Below, one piece after another: positions 1-10,854 of a stretch of DNA of 64,000 nucleotides. The position numbers and the translations under genes were made by a program. Where the stretch lies: the NCBI RefSeq assembly GCF_002575655.3, contig NC_053037.3, forward strand, positions 569,696,880 through 569,760,879, written 5' to 3'. The stretch is from Aegilops tauschii subsp. strangulata (taxonomy: Eukaryota > Streptophyta > Magnoliopsida > Poales > Poaceae). Each line of letters opens with the position of its first letter. Positions within the stretch are counted from its first letter, which is position 1. The notes under the pieces were generated by a model. That model did no database searches. It was not told the origin of the DNA and saw nothing but the letters and a program-made list of their open reading frames with translations.

Positions 1-10
1 TACGCACAAA

Positions 11-2440
11 AAAAAATGAATACTCCCCCTGCTAGATGGGACCCACCATGGTGGGAGGCTGACTTGTGGGCCTACTAAGTTGACTGGGACGGGGGCCTTT
101 GTCAACTTTAGTCAATATGAACGATTCTAGCTCCAGTGACCGTACGATGTCCATCCAACGGCCGTAGTGCTTCTTCAACCTCTGGTCTTCTTGCTCCAGC
201 CGCCCAAAGCAGCGCCGGTCGTGCCGCATGCTCCTGCCTCCCGTGGCCGGTTGTGCTGCCGCGGAGGCCTCACCGCCCCTACTATTCCCACCGCTGGCCA
301 GGCCCTGCGGCGACGGCAGCCTCACACCGCAGTCGAACCAGTGAACCCTCGTACTCCTCTCCGCGTGGGCTTCCACTACCGCGTCTTCCCCGGCTCCGCG
401 TCGTCCCCTTCCTAGGCCTCGCCGTCGTCCACCGCCGTGGTGCTCTCTGCGCGGCGTGGTCAACGTGGTCAAGGAACGACTTCCATCGGAAGAGTACTGT
501 ACGTGGAGAGGCTGACAGCTGGGTCCACGGCCACAGCCCAGTTTTTTTGTGATTTGCCAAGTAAGTCGCTTTGTCAGGCCTGTTGGGCTGCAAATATTTC
601 AAGACGAGGAGAGCTTTCATTCGGCTGGCCGAGAAAATGGCCCATCAGTAATGAGAAATGGGTTGTAAATTTTTCAAACACATCAAACCGGCAATTAGTT
701 TCAAATATCTTTTTTTTTCATTTCGAGATTTTAAATTACATTAATTTTTACGCGTGGAGAATTTGTTGGATTTTATATTGATATACATTTATTTTTAAAA
801 TCAGTTTGAATGTGAGTCGAAATTTTGGGATTAAAAACAGTTCGGACCGCACCGAAATATGCAAAATTTCGTATAATTTTTTAAGCGTGGCCACAATATG
901 GGCTGTAATGCTAACAAAAATAATATGGGCTCCAAAAAAACCTTAATAATTAGCAAATGGGCTGTAAATTATTAGAAATAATGGCAGATGGGATGTATGC
1001 TGTTTTCCACAGATTTGAGGCTTTCCTAAAAAAAAGGTTGACGCACAAGCAGTGACTGTTGGATGGCCATCCAACGGCCGTCGTGCTTCTTCAATCTCTG
1101 CTCTTCCTGCTCCAGCCGCTCAAACAAGCGCCGGCGGGACTGCCTGCTCCCTCCTCCCCGCGGCCGGCTGTGCTGCCGTGCAGGCCTCACCGCCCCACCG
1201 TACTCCCATCGCTGGCCTATCCATCCCTCTACTCACCTACACCTGCTGTTATTCTCCGGCGACGGCACATGAACCAGTAAACCCTCGTACAGTCGTACTC
1301 CCCTCCGCATGGGAAACAACTGCCGAGTCTTCCCTACCTCTGTGTCGTTTCCTTCCTAGGCCTCGCCGTCGTCCACCGCCCTGGTGCTCTCGGCGCGGCC
1401 TGGTCAACGTGGTCAACGACCGACATGCATCTGAAGTGGACTGTACGTGGAGAGGCCGACAGCTGGGTCCACGGCCGCACGCAAGGAAATGCCTCCTTAT
1501 TACGCGCAAAATAATGATTCCTCCACCTGACATCAGGGACCCACTGAAAGGGCCTCTGTATTTCGTGAAAAAAATGTTACCGCCGCCGACAGCTCGGACC
1601 CACCAGCTATATCTTCGCACGCAAGGAAGTGCCTCCTTATTACGCACAAAAAAAATGAATACTCCCCCTGCTAGCTGGGACCCACCATGGTGGGAGGCTG
1701 ACTTGTGGGCCTACTAAGTTGAGTGGGACGGGGGCCTTTGTCAACTTTAGTCAATATGAATGATTCTAGCTCTAGTGATCGTACGATGTCCATCCAATGG
1801 CCGTAGTGCTTCTTCAACCTCTGGTCTTCTTGCTCCAGCCGCCCAAAGCAGCGCCGGTCGTGCCGCATGCTCCTGCCTCCCGTGGGCGGCTGTGCTGCCG
1901 CGGAGGCCTCACCGCCCCCTATTATTCCCACCGCTAGCCAGGCCCTGCGGCGACGGCAGCCTCAGACCACAGCCGAACTAGTGAACCCTCGTACTCCTCT
2001 CCGCGCGGGCTTCCACTGCCGCGTCTTCCCCGGCTCCCCGTCATCCCCTTCCTAGGCCTTGCCGTCGTCCACCGCCCTGGTGCTCTCGGCGTGGCGTGGT
2101 CAACGTGGTCAAGGAACGACTTCCATCGGACGTGGACTGTACATGGAGAGGCTGACAGCTGGGTCCACGGCCGCAGCAAGGAAGTGCCTCCTTATTACGC
2201 GGAAAATAATGATTCCTCCACCTGACAGCTGGGACCCACCGGACGAGCCACTGTATTTCGCGAAAAAAACGTTTCCCCCTGACTGCTGGGACCCACCAGC
2301 TACATCTTCGCACGCATGGAAGTGCATCCGGGCAAAAAAAACGATTCGCCCCCTGACTGCTGGGACCCACCAGCTACATCTTCGCAGGCAAGGAAGTGCC
2401 AGACAGTCGGGACCCACCTGGTCGAAGCGTACGTAGCATT
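11..2440. repeat. Three-copy long repeat inside the CACTA element
   Basis: A block of about 520 bases at 16-540 recurs nearly unchanged at 1654-2180. A more diverged copy lies at about 1045-1500. Each copy has a GGGACCCACC motif, then a cytosine-rich stretch, then GTCAACGTGGTCAA. A shorter module with GGGACCCACCAGCTACATC and GCAAGGAAGTGCC recurs at about 1605, 2290 and 2365. The translated frames across it (up to 221 residues) are proline-, arginine- and alanine-rich, differ between copies and show no domain. I treat the block as non-coding transposon repeat. Bases 541-1045 are an AT-rich spacer with no recognisable feature. Confidence 0.7.
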
Positions 2441-2680
2441 GTCATTCTGGTCGCGAACGTGTACGTACATATATACTGGTGGCTGTAGAGGCGTGCACGT
2501 GTCGTAGTAGAGGCGCGCACGTAGCATGTACACGTACGTATAGCGGCCAGGGTGCAAGAAAGAAAATACGGCCACGTATGTGTACATACGGGCGGGGTCT
2601 CGAACGCCTACTCGCGCATACGTACGGCCAGGGCTCGTGTACATGGCTGGGTCGGAACGGAGAAACAGCGTCGTCGTCGT

Positions 2681-2796
2681 GTTCATGGGGAGGCAACGGA
2701 ATGCGTCGTGTTCATGGGGAGGCAACGGAATGCGTCGTGTTCATGGGGAGGCAACGGAATGCGTCGTGTTCATCGGGGGGCAACGGAACGCGTGGG
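2681..2796. repeat. 29-bp tandem repeat, 4 copies
   Basis: The motif starting GTTCATGGGGAGGCAACGGA begins at 2681, 2710, 2739 and 2768. Spacing is exactly 29 bases and the copies are nearly identical. The upstream stretch 2440-2650 is rich in GTACGTAC-type palindromic motifs. Confidence 0.85.
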
Positions 2797-2879
2797 AGCC
2801 AACCGGCTGGGTCAGAACGGAATGCGTGGTCGTGTTCATCGGGAGGGCTTGGACGGAACAGGCGATGGAAACAAGGCCT

Positions 2880-3180
2880 GGCGTACCGCAGAACGGAGGA
2901 AACGGACCTCCTACGTTCGGAACGGGGTCCTGTTGATCGGGAGGGGTGTGGCGTACCGCAAAACGGAGGAAACGGACCTCCTATGGTCGAAACGGGGGTG
3001 TTGTTGATCGGGAGGGGTGTGGCGTACCGCAAAACGGACGAAACGGACCTCCTTTGGTCGAAACGGGGGTCCTGTTGATCGGGAGGGTGTGGCGTACCGC
3101 AAAACGGATGAAACGGACCTCCTACGGTCGAAACGGGGGTCCTGTTCATCGGGAGGGGTGTGGCATACCGCAAAACGGGA
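2880..3180. repeat. 70-71-bp tandem repeat, about 4.3 copies
   Basis: The motif GGCGTACCGCAAAACGGA (with small variations) begins at 2880, 2950, 3021, 3091 and 3162. Each unit also contains ACGGACCTCCT and a GATCGGGAGGG segment. Open frames on both strands simply follow the repeat. Confidence 0.85.
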
Positions 3181-3189
3181 CTCCACGGG

Positions 3190-3540
3190 ATACTGTTCAT
3201 CTCCACCGTCGACCTCCTCCAGCCTCCACGGGCTACCGTCGACCTCCTCCAGCCTCCACGGGCTCCTGTTCATCCAGCCTCCACCGCGCGCTACTCCACC
3301 GGCTACTGTTCAACCACCCCTCCACGGGCACCCCTCCACCGTCTACTGTTCATCCAGCCCTCCACACCACGGGGTCCTGTTCAACCACCCCTCCACGGGC
3401 ACCCCTCCACCGTCTACTGTTCATCCAGCCCTCCACCACACCAGGGGGTCCTGTTCATCTAGAGGCAACGCCACCGCTCACTGTTCATCCAAACCCCCCC
3501 CTCCCCCCCGCAACGCTCACTGTTCATCCCATTCATCCCA
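3190..3540. repeat. Degenerate CTCCACGGGC / TGTTCATCCAG repeats
   Basis: Short modules CCTCCACGGGC and CTGTTCATCCAGCC(T)CCAC alternate at irregular 30-60-base spacing. A larger module of about 65 bases is duplicated at roughly 3310 and 3375. This looks like internally expanded transposon repeat with no coding signal. Confidence 0.7.
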
Positions 3541-3544
3541 GAGG

Positions 3545-3720
3545 CAGCATCGATCGGCTTCAGTTAGCAGCAGTAGCGAAGGAATCGCTCGATCGGGTTC
3601 AGTTAACAGCCATCGATCGATCGCTCGGGTTCAGTAACGCGTAGCCTGCAGTGCAATCGCTCGAGTTCAGTTAGAGCCCAACGCCTCGCTCGGGTTCGGT
3701 TAGAGCCAACGCCTCGCACA
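3545..3720. repeat. GATCG..GTTCAGTTA subterminal repeats
   Basis: At least five copies of a module of the form ATCGCTCG(A/G)GTTCAGTTA occur between 3550 and 3710 at 30-45-base spacing. Their position just inside the CACTA terminus suggests transposase-binding subterminal repeats. That role is inferred from known CACTA biology and is not shown here. Confidence 0.55.
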
Positions 3721-5056
3721 CACGCGCGTACGTGTACGAGAGAAACGCGCATCACTCGGCCCCCGACCTCCCACCGTAACCGGGAACTCCCCGAAATTTT
3801 CCTCGCCCTCGCTTCTACCACAGTTTTTTCCGTCATGGACGGCCCAAAGAATGTCATGCAGCTGCGTCTCCGGCCCACCCAGGACGAAAAGCCCATTTTC
3901 TGTCATGATTTTTTGTCATAGAAGTAGGAGCCCACCACATCTATGATGATACCGGGTTTTGTCACAATTATCGTCATAGAAGTGTCATATGTATGACAGG
4001 AAAAAAATTCGTTTGGCCCAAAATGTCACGGATGTGTCTTTTTTTGTAGTGTTTGGAGCGGCAGAGGGCGTTCGAGGTGAGTGTCGCTGAAGCTGCATTA
4101 GCGGCAGGCACCGCATTGCGGTTGCCCAGCTCGTCGGTAGGCTCCTCCTCCTTCGCCTCTTACTGAGCGCGCTCAGCAGAGGAGAGGCAGCCGGGAGTAG
4201 TACAAAGCCCCTCCGCAGTAGTACTTGTAGTATTTAGGGGCTATTTTGTTCGGTTCATCTGACTATAGATGTGGTGGAAATGTACAACGTACTTAAAATT
4301 AGCTAGTATATATAGTTGAACTAGCTATTTCAGTACGTGGTTGGCAACAATTGGGGAAATGTTTGGTCGGTTCAGCTGTCGAGTTGAACTGTTTGTATAA
4401 ATTAAAAACGACTGCTTAATCTATGAATGAAATCTATGCTTAATTACTGAATTTTAGTTGCAAACATTAGATACTGCTAGTGATTTTTAGCTTCATATTT
4501 TGACAAATCGCAGTGTTACAAGGATTGACAAATCTTACCAAATTGTGTGTACGTGGTTCCACACGGGTCATCCAAAACAACCGTTTGCGTTGAAGGGATG
4601 CACAAATCCTGTGCTGCTCTCACTTTGCATACGGGTGTTCTATCTAAAACGTTTGCGATCAAGAGCTGCAGAAATCCTGCTCAGCACATTTTCTCTTGGC
4701 TTCCTGGGGAAGCTGTCGGTTTGCATACGGGTATTCTAACTAAAATGTTTGCGATGAGTGTTTTATATTTAAAAAGCGAATTAAACTGCGGCTTGGGCGC
4801 CGTTAATGGAGAGGATGCGAGCATGGCGGGCGGCCATGGAAGTCAAAGGGATCGCTTCCCAGTGAGCCTGCGCAGCGTATAGCTCGCACGCTTCCCGGTG
4901 AGCCTGCGCACTCAAGGACAGCTTGCACGCCTCTTGGTCAGCCTGCGCACCGGACGGCGCTCGCACACCTCCCGTTCAGTCAAGGTCAAGTAGCTGTCCG
5001 CACGGCACCTCCTACAGCCATTAAAACCAAGACACGTGGCGTCATGTGAATGGTTA

Positions 5057-6290
5057 ACAGAATTTCAGATTTACTAGAATTTAAAAACTAGGCGTCTCAA
5101 TGTTTTGCCGGCAATCAACAGTGCCCTGGTGTTTGAAATTCATTCCCATTTCTTGCATGGGACCTAAGCATGCACCCAAGGACACATATTTGATTTTTCA
5201 ACCAATTTATATGCATTGGAGCATGTGCATGTATTTCAAATTTGAATTATCCACATAAATGCATTGAAAACTCAGTTAATGCATAAAACTGTCCAAATGA
5301 ACCCCAAAAAATCACAAAAAATCACACAACACTCCTGTTGTTCTATGTTGACACGAGAAAAGAATTTGAAAGCAATAAGAGGCAATGGATATCGTTTCGT
5401 CCCCAAAGGTGGGACGTTCCCTACCGAAAACCATCATGCTTATTGTGAGAAGCTCCGGTTTGTGAGAAGCATATACCCAAACCTTCCCCAAATGAGACAA
5501 AATTTGTACCACGGCATGTTGATGCCGCTCCATGATAGCATGCCAAGTTTCATGAATTTCAGATGAGTTTTGGATTTACGATAATTTAAAAACCAAGCAT
5601 CTCAATGTCTCGCCGGCAATCAATGGTGCCCCGGTGTTTGAAATTCATTCCCATTTCTTGCATGGGACCTAAGCACGCATCCAAGGACACAGATTTGATT
5701 TTTCAACCAATTTATATGCACTAGAGCATGTGCATGTAGTTCAAATTTGAATTAGGCACATAAAATGCATTGAAAACTCAGTTGATGCATAAAAATGTCC
5801 AAATGAACCCTGAAAAATCACAAAAAATCACACAACACTCCTGTTGTTCTATGTTGACACGAGAATAAAATTTGAAAGCAATAAGAGGCAATGGATATCA
5901 TTTCGTCCCCAAAGGTGGGACGTTCCGTACCGAAAACCATCATGCTTGTTGTGAGAAGCTCTGGTTTGTGAGAAGCATATACCCAAACCTGCCCCAAATG
6001 GGACAAAATTTGTACCACGGCATGTTGATGCCGCTCCATGATAGCATGCCAAGTTTCATGAATTTCACACGAGTTTTGGATTTACTAGAATTTAAAAACC
6101 AGGCATCTCAATGTTTTGCCGGCAATCAACGGTGCCCCGGTGTTTGAAATTCATTCCCATTTCTTGCATGGGACCTAAGCATGCACCCAAGGACACAGAT
6201 TTGATTTTTCAACCAATTTATATGCATTGGAGCATGTGCATGTAGTTCAAATTTGAATTGTTCACCTGAAATGGCTAGAAAACCAATTTA
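5057..6290. repeat. About 505-bp tandem repeat, roughly 2.4 copies
   Basis: The landmark GCCGGCAATCAA occurs at 5107, 5612 and 6118, giving units of 505 and 506 bases. Units share TTCATTCCCATTTCTTGCATGG, the CCCCAAAGGTGGGACGTTCC segment and GATGCCGCTCCATGATAGC. The third copy is truncated near 6290. The short frames in each unit (about 70-100 residues) are conserved only because the DNA is duplicated, and no domain is recognisable. Confidence 0.85.
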
Positions 6291-6637
6291 ATGTATAAAA
6301 TGTTCAAACGAACCCTGAATAATTCCAATTCTTTTACGACACACATATAGCTGCATGTTCACTCCAGATAAAAGGTCTAGCAATTCGAACACCGTCCATT
6401 GCCGCGGTGAACCCATTATGTAATTCAAATCAAGATGAAAAATCAAGTAGATCGCACACGGTTTATTATCAGCAACCATGTGAGATGTAGTACAAAATAT
6501 CTTGGACCACCGTCGGTGTATAGTACGCCTATGGCTTACGCGAGAAGGTGCGTCAGCTACAGTCCACAGCCGGTATCTCAAACACACTAGCTCGCTCCCC
6601 AAATATCATTTCACTGTTCAATCGTCGCCGGTGAAAG

Positions 6638-7252
6638 ATGGGCACGTGGACCCGCGTTGTGAGGGCAACTTCGGTGGCCCACTCCGGCGAGAGCGCGGCC
6701 GCAGCCGCCATGTGCGTGCTAACAAGGTGCATGAGCGCGGCTGCAATTTACGACCGGGCGGCAAAGGCAGCCCAAACGGCCGTTGTTGCTTCTCAGGTGG
6801 CGGCAGCAACATCTGCCTCGGGGATAGCAACTGGCGAGAGCGGCACAGCAGTTGTCCGTTCCGCAGCGGCGGCCTTAGCCCTGATGGAGGCCGCCCACGA
6901 CCATCTCGAGGCCGCCCACGCCCAGCTCCTGGCGCTCACCGCACAAATCGAACGAAGCTTCTCCGACAACGGTCGGCAAACCACGACCGAAGAGCTGGCA
7001 ATCGCCGAGAGCGTTCGAGCAGCCCTCCGTTCCTCCGCCACATACCTTGCGACGACGGAGCCCGTCCAAACCCAGATCGTGTCCGCCCACGCCCAGCTCG
7101 TGGCGGCCTTTTCCAAAGAGATGGCGGACGCGGATGGCGAGATGCTTGCCGAGTATAGTGCGATGGATGCCATGGAGCCCCTTCCCCAGGAGACCGTCGG
7201 GCGCAAGCTGGACATGGAGGCGGCGGCGGAGATCGACGAGCACCAGCCGTAG
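6638..7252 (+). CDS. Alanine-rich helical protein of unknown function (204 aa)
   Basis: An intact 204-residue frame starts at an ATG in a good plant context (GTGAAAGATGGGC) and ends in TAG, followed by AT-rich 3'-UTR-like sequence. About a quarter of residues are Ala. The chain is predicted by eye to be mostly amphipathic helix, with two imperfect internal repeats: HDHLEAAHAQLLALTAQIER (around residues 87-107) resembles TQIVSAHAQLVAAFSKEM (around 145-162). There is no signal peptide or transmembrane segment. GC content and codon use are much higher than in the flanking AT-rich DNA. It lies inside the inferred second CACTA element, so it may be an element-borne accessory ORF or a captured gene. 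I do not recognise the family. The adjoining 6290-6637 is upstream sequence without other signals. Confidence 0.5.
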   Translation: MGTWTRVVRATSVAHSGESAAAAAMCVLTRCMSAAAIYDRAAKAAQTAVVASQVAAATSASGIATGESGTAVVRSAAAALALMEAAHDHLEAAHAQLLALTAQIERSFSDNGRQTTTEELAIAESVRAALRSSATYLATTEPVQTQIVSAHAQLVAAFSKEMADADGEMLAEYSAMDAMEPLPQETVGRKLDMEAAAEIDEHQP

Positions 7253-7812
7253 TAGTACTCTATGTTTTGTTTAATTAAGAGCGCCAGTCTTTAATTTGTT
7301 AGAGTAATGTTTAGGTCAGCTAGCTCTGTTTAAGTGCTAAACTTGCTCGATTAAGAAGTGTGGGTGTGCTGTAGTCTCCTTTGTGTACCCAAATTATGCT
7401 ATGACGTGGATGACCACTGTAACCATGGAAATTTGAACCAAAACTTTTGACGTTCAAACTCATCACACGCGGGTTAAGCTATCTGAATCGTTTGTTATGT
7501 CCACATATCGTACAGAGTTCTGAATAAGGGACCGTGTCTGATACTCTGATGACACTTTGCGCGCCAGTTTTTTGACTGAAGCGATTCCAAATTTTGAGCT
7601 TCCGCGGAAATATCTACCTCCCCGCCCCCTCCCCCTTACCAAAAGCCACATTTCCCCTCTTTCCGCCTTCCTTTCCAAGTTAAAACCTTCACTCCTTGCT
7701 TGCAGCGCCGCCGCCTCCTCGCCGGCGACCCTCCTTCACGCTGCTCGGCCTCCTCTATCCAGGCAGGTAATCCACACCCGACCCCCATCCTCCTCCTCCT
7801 TCCACATCTCAC

Positions 7813-8034
7813 ATGCCCCGACCGCCGGCGCGAGAGCGACACCTTCCACCCAAATCACCGACCCCTCCACCAAATAAGCGCCGGCCTAAGCCATGGTGCA
7901 CGCAGTATAGCCAGGACCTCAAGGAGCATTTGGTAGCGGAGAAGCAAATCGCGGCAGCATGCGCGGATGAGGTCGCGATGGTTGCCATTCGTGCCGACCC
8001 CCAGATCTTGGAGGAGCACCTTGCCAATTGCTAG
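7813..8034 (+). CDS. Small ORF (73 aa), probable 5' part of the B3-like transcript
   Basis: This frame starts with a proline- and arginine-rich segment, followed by a helical, alanine-rich half (residues about 34-70). Upstream, 7600-7760 is a CT-rich stretch typical of grass 5' UTRs, and a plausible donor (GGCAG/GTAATCC) lies near 7768. Just after the stop codon there is a possible donor (CGCCG/GTTAAGC at 8042). Splicing from there to the acceptor TTGTTGCAG before 8890 would place this ORF upstream of the B3-like ORF in one transcript. I do not recognise the protein. It could be an upstream ORF or a remnant. Confidence 0.35.
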   Translation: MPRPPARERHLPPKSPTPPPNKRRPKPWCTQYSQDLKEHLVAEKQIAAACADEVAMVAIRADPQILEEHLANC

Positions 8035-8040
8035 CTACGC

Positions 8041-8889
8041 CGGTTAAGCATGCTCGGTTTACCCGTTGCGTGTGCTACTCCTGCCTTTCCTTCACAAAAT
8101 CTAGTGAATTTTGCTATCTAATTTCACCATGCAATCTGTTGCTCTAGTGTATATGTTCCATATGTCGTGCAGTGTGGTGCTCACTTGTTAACTGTTTTGT
8201 TAATTAGTTGTCGTCTTCAGTTAACTGTTTGGTTCAATTCTGCAAATGTGATGTTCAATTCTTCAGGCTGCAATTTTGTATTGTCTTCCATGTGAGAAAT
8301 AAATCGAATTTATCTTTACAAAATTGTGGGTGCATTCTGTTATTGTATACCGTGTGGGGAATAAATTGAATTTGGCTATAGTAAATACATGAGAAACAAA
8401 TACAATTGCTACAATTGGCTATAACTGTTTGGTTAACTCTCTGATCTTCTATTAGGAGTATGTTATATTGTGCAATGTGGTGCTCAGTTAATGTTTGGTT
8501 CATTTGTTGTGGTGCTTAGTTAACTGCTTGGTTCAATGTTATATTGTGCAATGTGGTGCTCAGTTAATGTTTGGTTCATTTGTTGTAGTGTTTAGTTAAC
8601 TGCTTGTTTCAATTCTGCAATGCGATGTCCAATTGTCGTGGGTAGAATTTTGTATTGTTGTGCATGTGAGGAATAAATCAAATTTGGCTGCACTTAATAC
8701 ATGAGAAACATATACAAGTGCTATATTTCCTAGTTCTTAATCATGTTTGGTTTGGGTAAATGGGTTTTCCGTGTGCCTTCAATTAACCCAATGAATCTGC
8801 AATGTGCTTATTTTTCATCAACATATTTTACTGATAATATGCGAACCCTTACTTAACCTGATGACTAACTACCTTATATGTGTTGCAGG
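8041..8889. repeat. AT-rich intron-like stretch with a 76-bp duplication
   Basis: This gene-free stretch contains a perfect-looking 76-base tandem duplication. The motif TGTTATATTGTGCAATGTGG begins at 8461 and 8537, with a related degenerate copy near 8160-8280. It ends in TATGTGTTGCAG, a good splice acceptor, immediately before the B3-like exon. It is probably an intron. Confidence 0.5.
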
Positions 8890-8895
8890 GAAACA

Positions 8896-9539
8896 ATGGG
8901 AAGCACTGAGGTTTACAATCGAGGTTAGCACGTGCATGGTCCGTTTTCTAATAGCACATTATTGTGCAATTGCAGGAACCCTAATATTTTGGTTTTTAAC
9001 AATTTGGTCTTGCACATGTAGGTCTTGTCAGAGGTTTTGACCCACTGTTCGATCCTTTTTGCATATGGGGAAATGAGCTGTCCATGAATAGCAATCAAAT
9101 CAAGAAACTCAGAAAGATTATTAGGATAAAGAAATTAGCGACAAAAAATAACAAGATCTTTGTCTGCACAATGAAGAAGACATCAGTTCACTACAAGATG
9201 GTACTAACTATTATACTTTGCCTTTATTTTATTCCTTTGACCCATTTGCAATATAGAGAAGATATTTATCCACATCCTTATTTTTAGGTCTTTCCAAAGC
9301 AGTTCACTGATGATTTCCTCTCAAACCACCTCTATGGTCAGGACGTGAGGAAGGTTTTCATACAACACCCACGGTTCAATATTGAAGTGTTCCTGAAGAG
9401 GTCGAAGGACGGACGGTCAATCATCCACAGGCACTGGCCTAAAGTTGCAAAGACCTTCAACATGAGTGAAGGCTCAATATTCGCCTTCCGCTTCAGCAGC
9501 TTTCCAGATGAGATGCATCTGTCTATATACCGTCTATGA
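8896..9539 (+). CDS. B3-like DNA-binding protein, three exons (152 aa)
   Basis: I assemble three exons by splice signals and frame: 8896-8923, 9022-9200 and 9288-9539, with introns 8924-9021 and 9201-9287 (GT...AG, phases 1 and 0). The joined frame is open for 152 codons, and no single frame shows it in full. The basic middle part (KKLRKIIRIKKLATKNNK) is followed by a B3-like fold: VFPKQFTDDFLSNHL (the usual LPKxFxxxFL start of plant B3 domains), a central KVFIQHP strand, HRHWPKVA, and a terminal FRFSSFPDEMHLSIYRL resembling B3 FxxxG..F.V strands. B3 proteins bind DNA in the nucleus. The copy lies inside the inferred CACTA element, so it is likely captured or element-borne. The family call rests on motif memory. 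Confidence 0.6.
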
Positions 9540-9879
9540 TGCTAATTTCGAAAGGTTCTACATGCTGCATGTGGAACTTGCTGCTGGTGCAGTTGTGTAA
9601 TGGGGTAGCTGAGTGCTAAAACTATATCATGTTGTACTCTGATGTATTTCAATTATGAAATTCTGCTTCCTTAATATGGAAATGAAATATATTATGTGCT
9701 TAATATGAATGTCAATTAGATTAATAAATGGATTATTAATAATAGGGCAATTAGCCTGCTAATGGCGAATTAGCCTGCTAATTGGGTTTTGATATTGCAA
9801 ACGCTTGTTGAAAAAATACCGTGGGCGATGACCTCAGGCAACGCACACAGTTTCTAGGAATAAACTGTGATGAATCAAT

Positions 9880-10170
9880 GAACAATCACATACGACTTTC
9901 TCTTGAAAACTGTTTGCGTTAGGCCACCTTGCGCAAGTTTACCACATAAAAAATGTGTGTCATGGATAGCCTTTGCCACACAGTTTCTTCTACGGACCAT
10001 GTGTGCTACATTCAATAACGCAAACGATTTAACGGGAAAAATTATGTGTGATGTACATGTGAACGGAAACGTTTTCCTTGGAGCGACTGTGTGGGATGTG
10101 CATACGAACGGAAACATTTAGCGGGGACTGACTGTGTGGGATGTACTTGCGACCGGAAACAATTTCGCCA
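9880..10170. repeat. CACTA subterminal repeats, about 45 bp
   Basis: A module of the form TGTGTG(G)GATGTRCATRYGAACGG followed by AAAC recurs near 10047, 10089 and 10134, with more diverged versions at about 9885 and 9985. Such direct and inverted short repeats next to a terminus are characteristic of CACTA elements. Bases 9540-9880 are 3'-UTR-like and spacer DNA. Confidence 0.6.
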
Positions 10171-10399
10171 TATAATTGTATTTTTTATCTGTACTGTACG
10201 TATTTCCGTATTTGAGCGCTCGCCGGTCGCGCACGGCCTTATTTTGCCGAACGTGTGTGCCAGAAGGGCATATCCCCGTCGGTTTCTGGGTCGTGTGGGA
10301 AGGACCCCCCCTATCGCCCAGACTCACTTGGAGTCGGTTCCAGATGCCGTCGCGAAAAGGGGTTTTAAACCGTTTGTTTAGGACCGACGCGCACCAGTG

Positions 10400-10854
10400 A
10401 TGGATGATAAAAGATGCCTGCATGAAGCAATAAACACGTCGCCGTTGAGGTGAATGAAGCACGGTGGCCACTCTCCTGGCATCCATCCTGATGTCGGTCT
10501 GGGCGCAGGCACGGATGCGGCTGCCCGTCACCGCTACGACGTGGGCCACTGGGAAGGAGAAGAAGAGGTTGTTGTCATGGAACTCATCCCTTCCACGATC
10601 GGTTGTGGTCGATGAAATACAAGATCATTGCCGGGAAAGAAGAACAATGGGCAACGACAGTCTTAAGTGAGTAGTTCCCTAAGGTATTGCTTGTGGATTG
10701 GGTCTAGGGGCAGCCTCTTCCGTGCGCCATCCGGACCAAAACTCTGTAAATATTCTATCTCCACCTCCCCAGCAACAACCCAAACAAGTTATCTCAAACA
10801 AAAAAGACCCGAGCAAGGCGACAAGAGTGGTTCAATTTTGCCAGATCGAGTATT
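10400..10854. other. Unassigned stretch between CACTA end and Copia fragment
   Basis: I see no feature I can support. A 68-residue frame (10464-10670) and a 76-residue frame (10667-10897) are open but show no domain. The stretch could be flanking DNA of the CACTA insertion or the rearranged interior of the neighbouring Copia element. Confidence 0.4.

Larger units (their letters stand above)
1..4051. mobile_element. CACTA-type DNA transposon, right part and terminus
   Basis: The segment ends at 4051 in TTTTTTTGTAGTG, the inverted form of the CACTAC terminus of plant CACTA elements. The last 230 bases (about 3820-4051) contain repeated short TGTCAT/ATGACA-type motifs in both orientations, which is the style of CACTA subterminal repeats. 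I recognise this end as abundant in Triticeae genomes but cannot name the family securely. The three bases after it (TTT, 4052-4054) could be the target-site duplication, but the left end lies outside the window. The interior is built almost wholly of tandem and dispersed repeats, listed separately. No transposase-like reading frame is present here, so this is either the non-coding flank of a long element or a non-autonomous copy. Confidence 0.75.
4055..10399. mobile_element. Second CACTA-like element (right end at 10399)
   Basis: The right end reads CGACGCGCACCAGTG at 10385-10399, that is CACTGGTGCGCGTCG inward, a CACTG-type terminus. It is preceded by repeated subterminal motifs (9880-10170). 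Related motifs at about 4555-4760 (GTTTGCGTTGAAGGGATGC, GTTTGCGATCAAGAGC, TTTGCATACGGGT) suggest the left subterminal part. The left terminus itself was not found, perhaps because the first CACTA element inserted into it at 4052. The interior holds a repeat of about 505 bp, an alanine-rich ORF, a small ORF and a B3-like gene. Bases 4055-4550 and 4770-5050 show no recognisable gene. The boundaries, and even the unity of this element, are inferred. Confidence 0.5.

Noticed and set aside
1052..1717. 221-residue plus-strand frame in the first CACTA element
   Set aside because: It runs through repeat copies whose equivalent frames are broken, and shows no domain.
3603..3906. Minus-strand frames across the CACTA terminus
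   Set aside because: They overlap the terminal and subterminal repeats and have no independent support.
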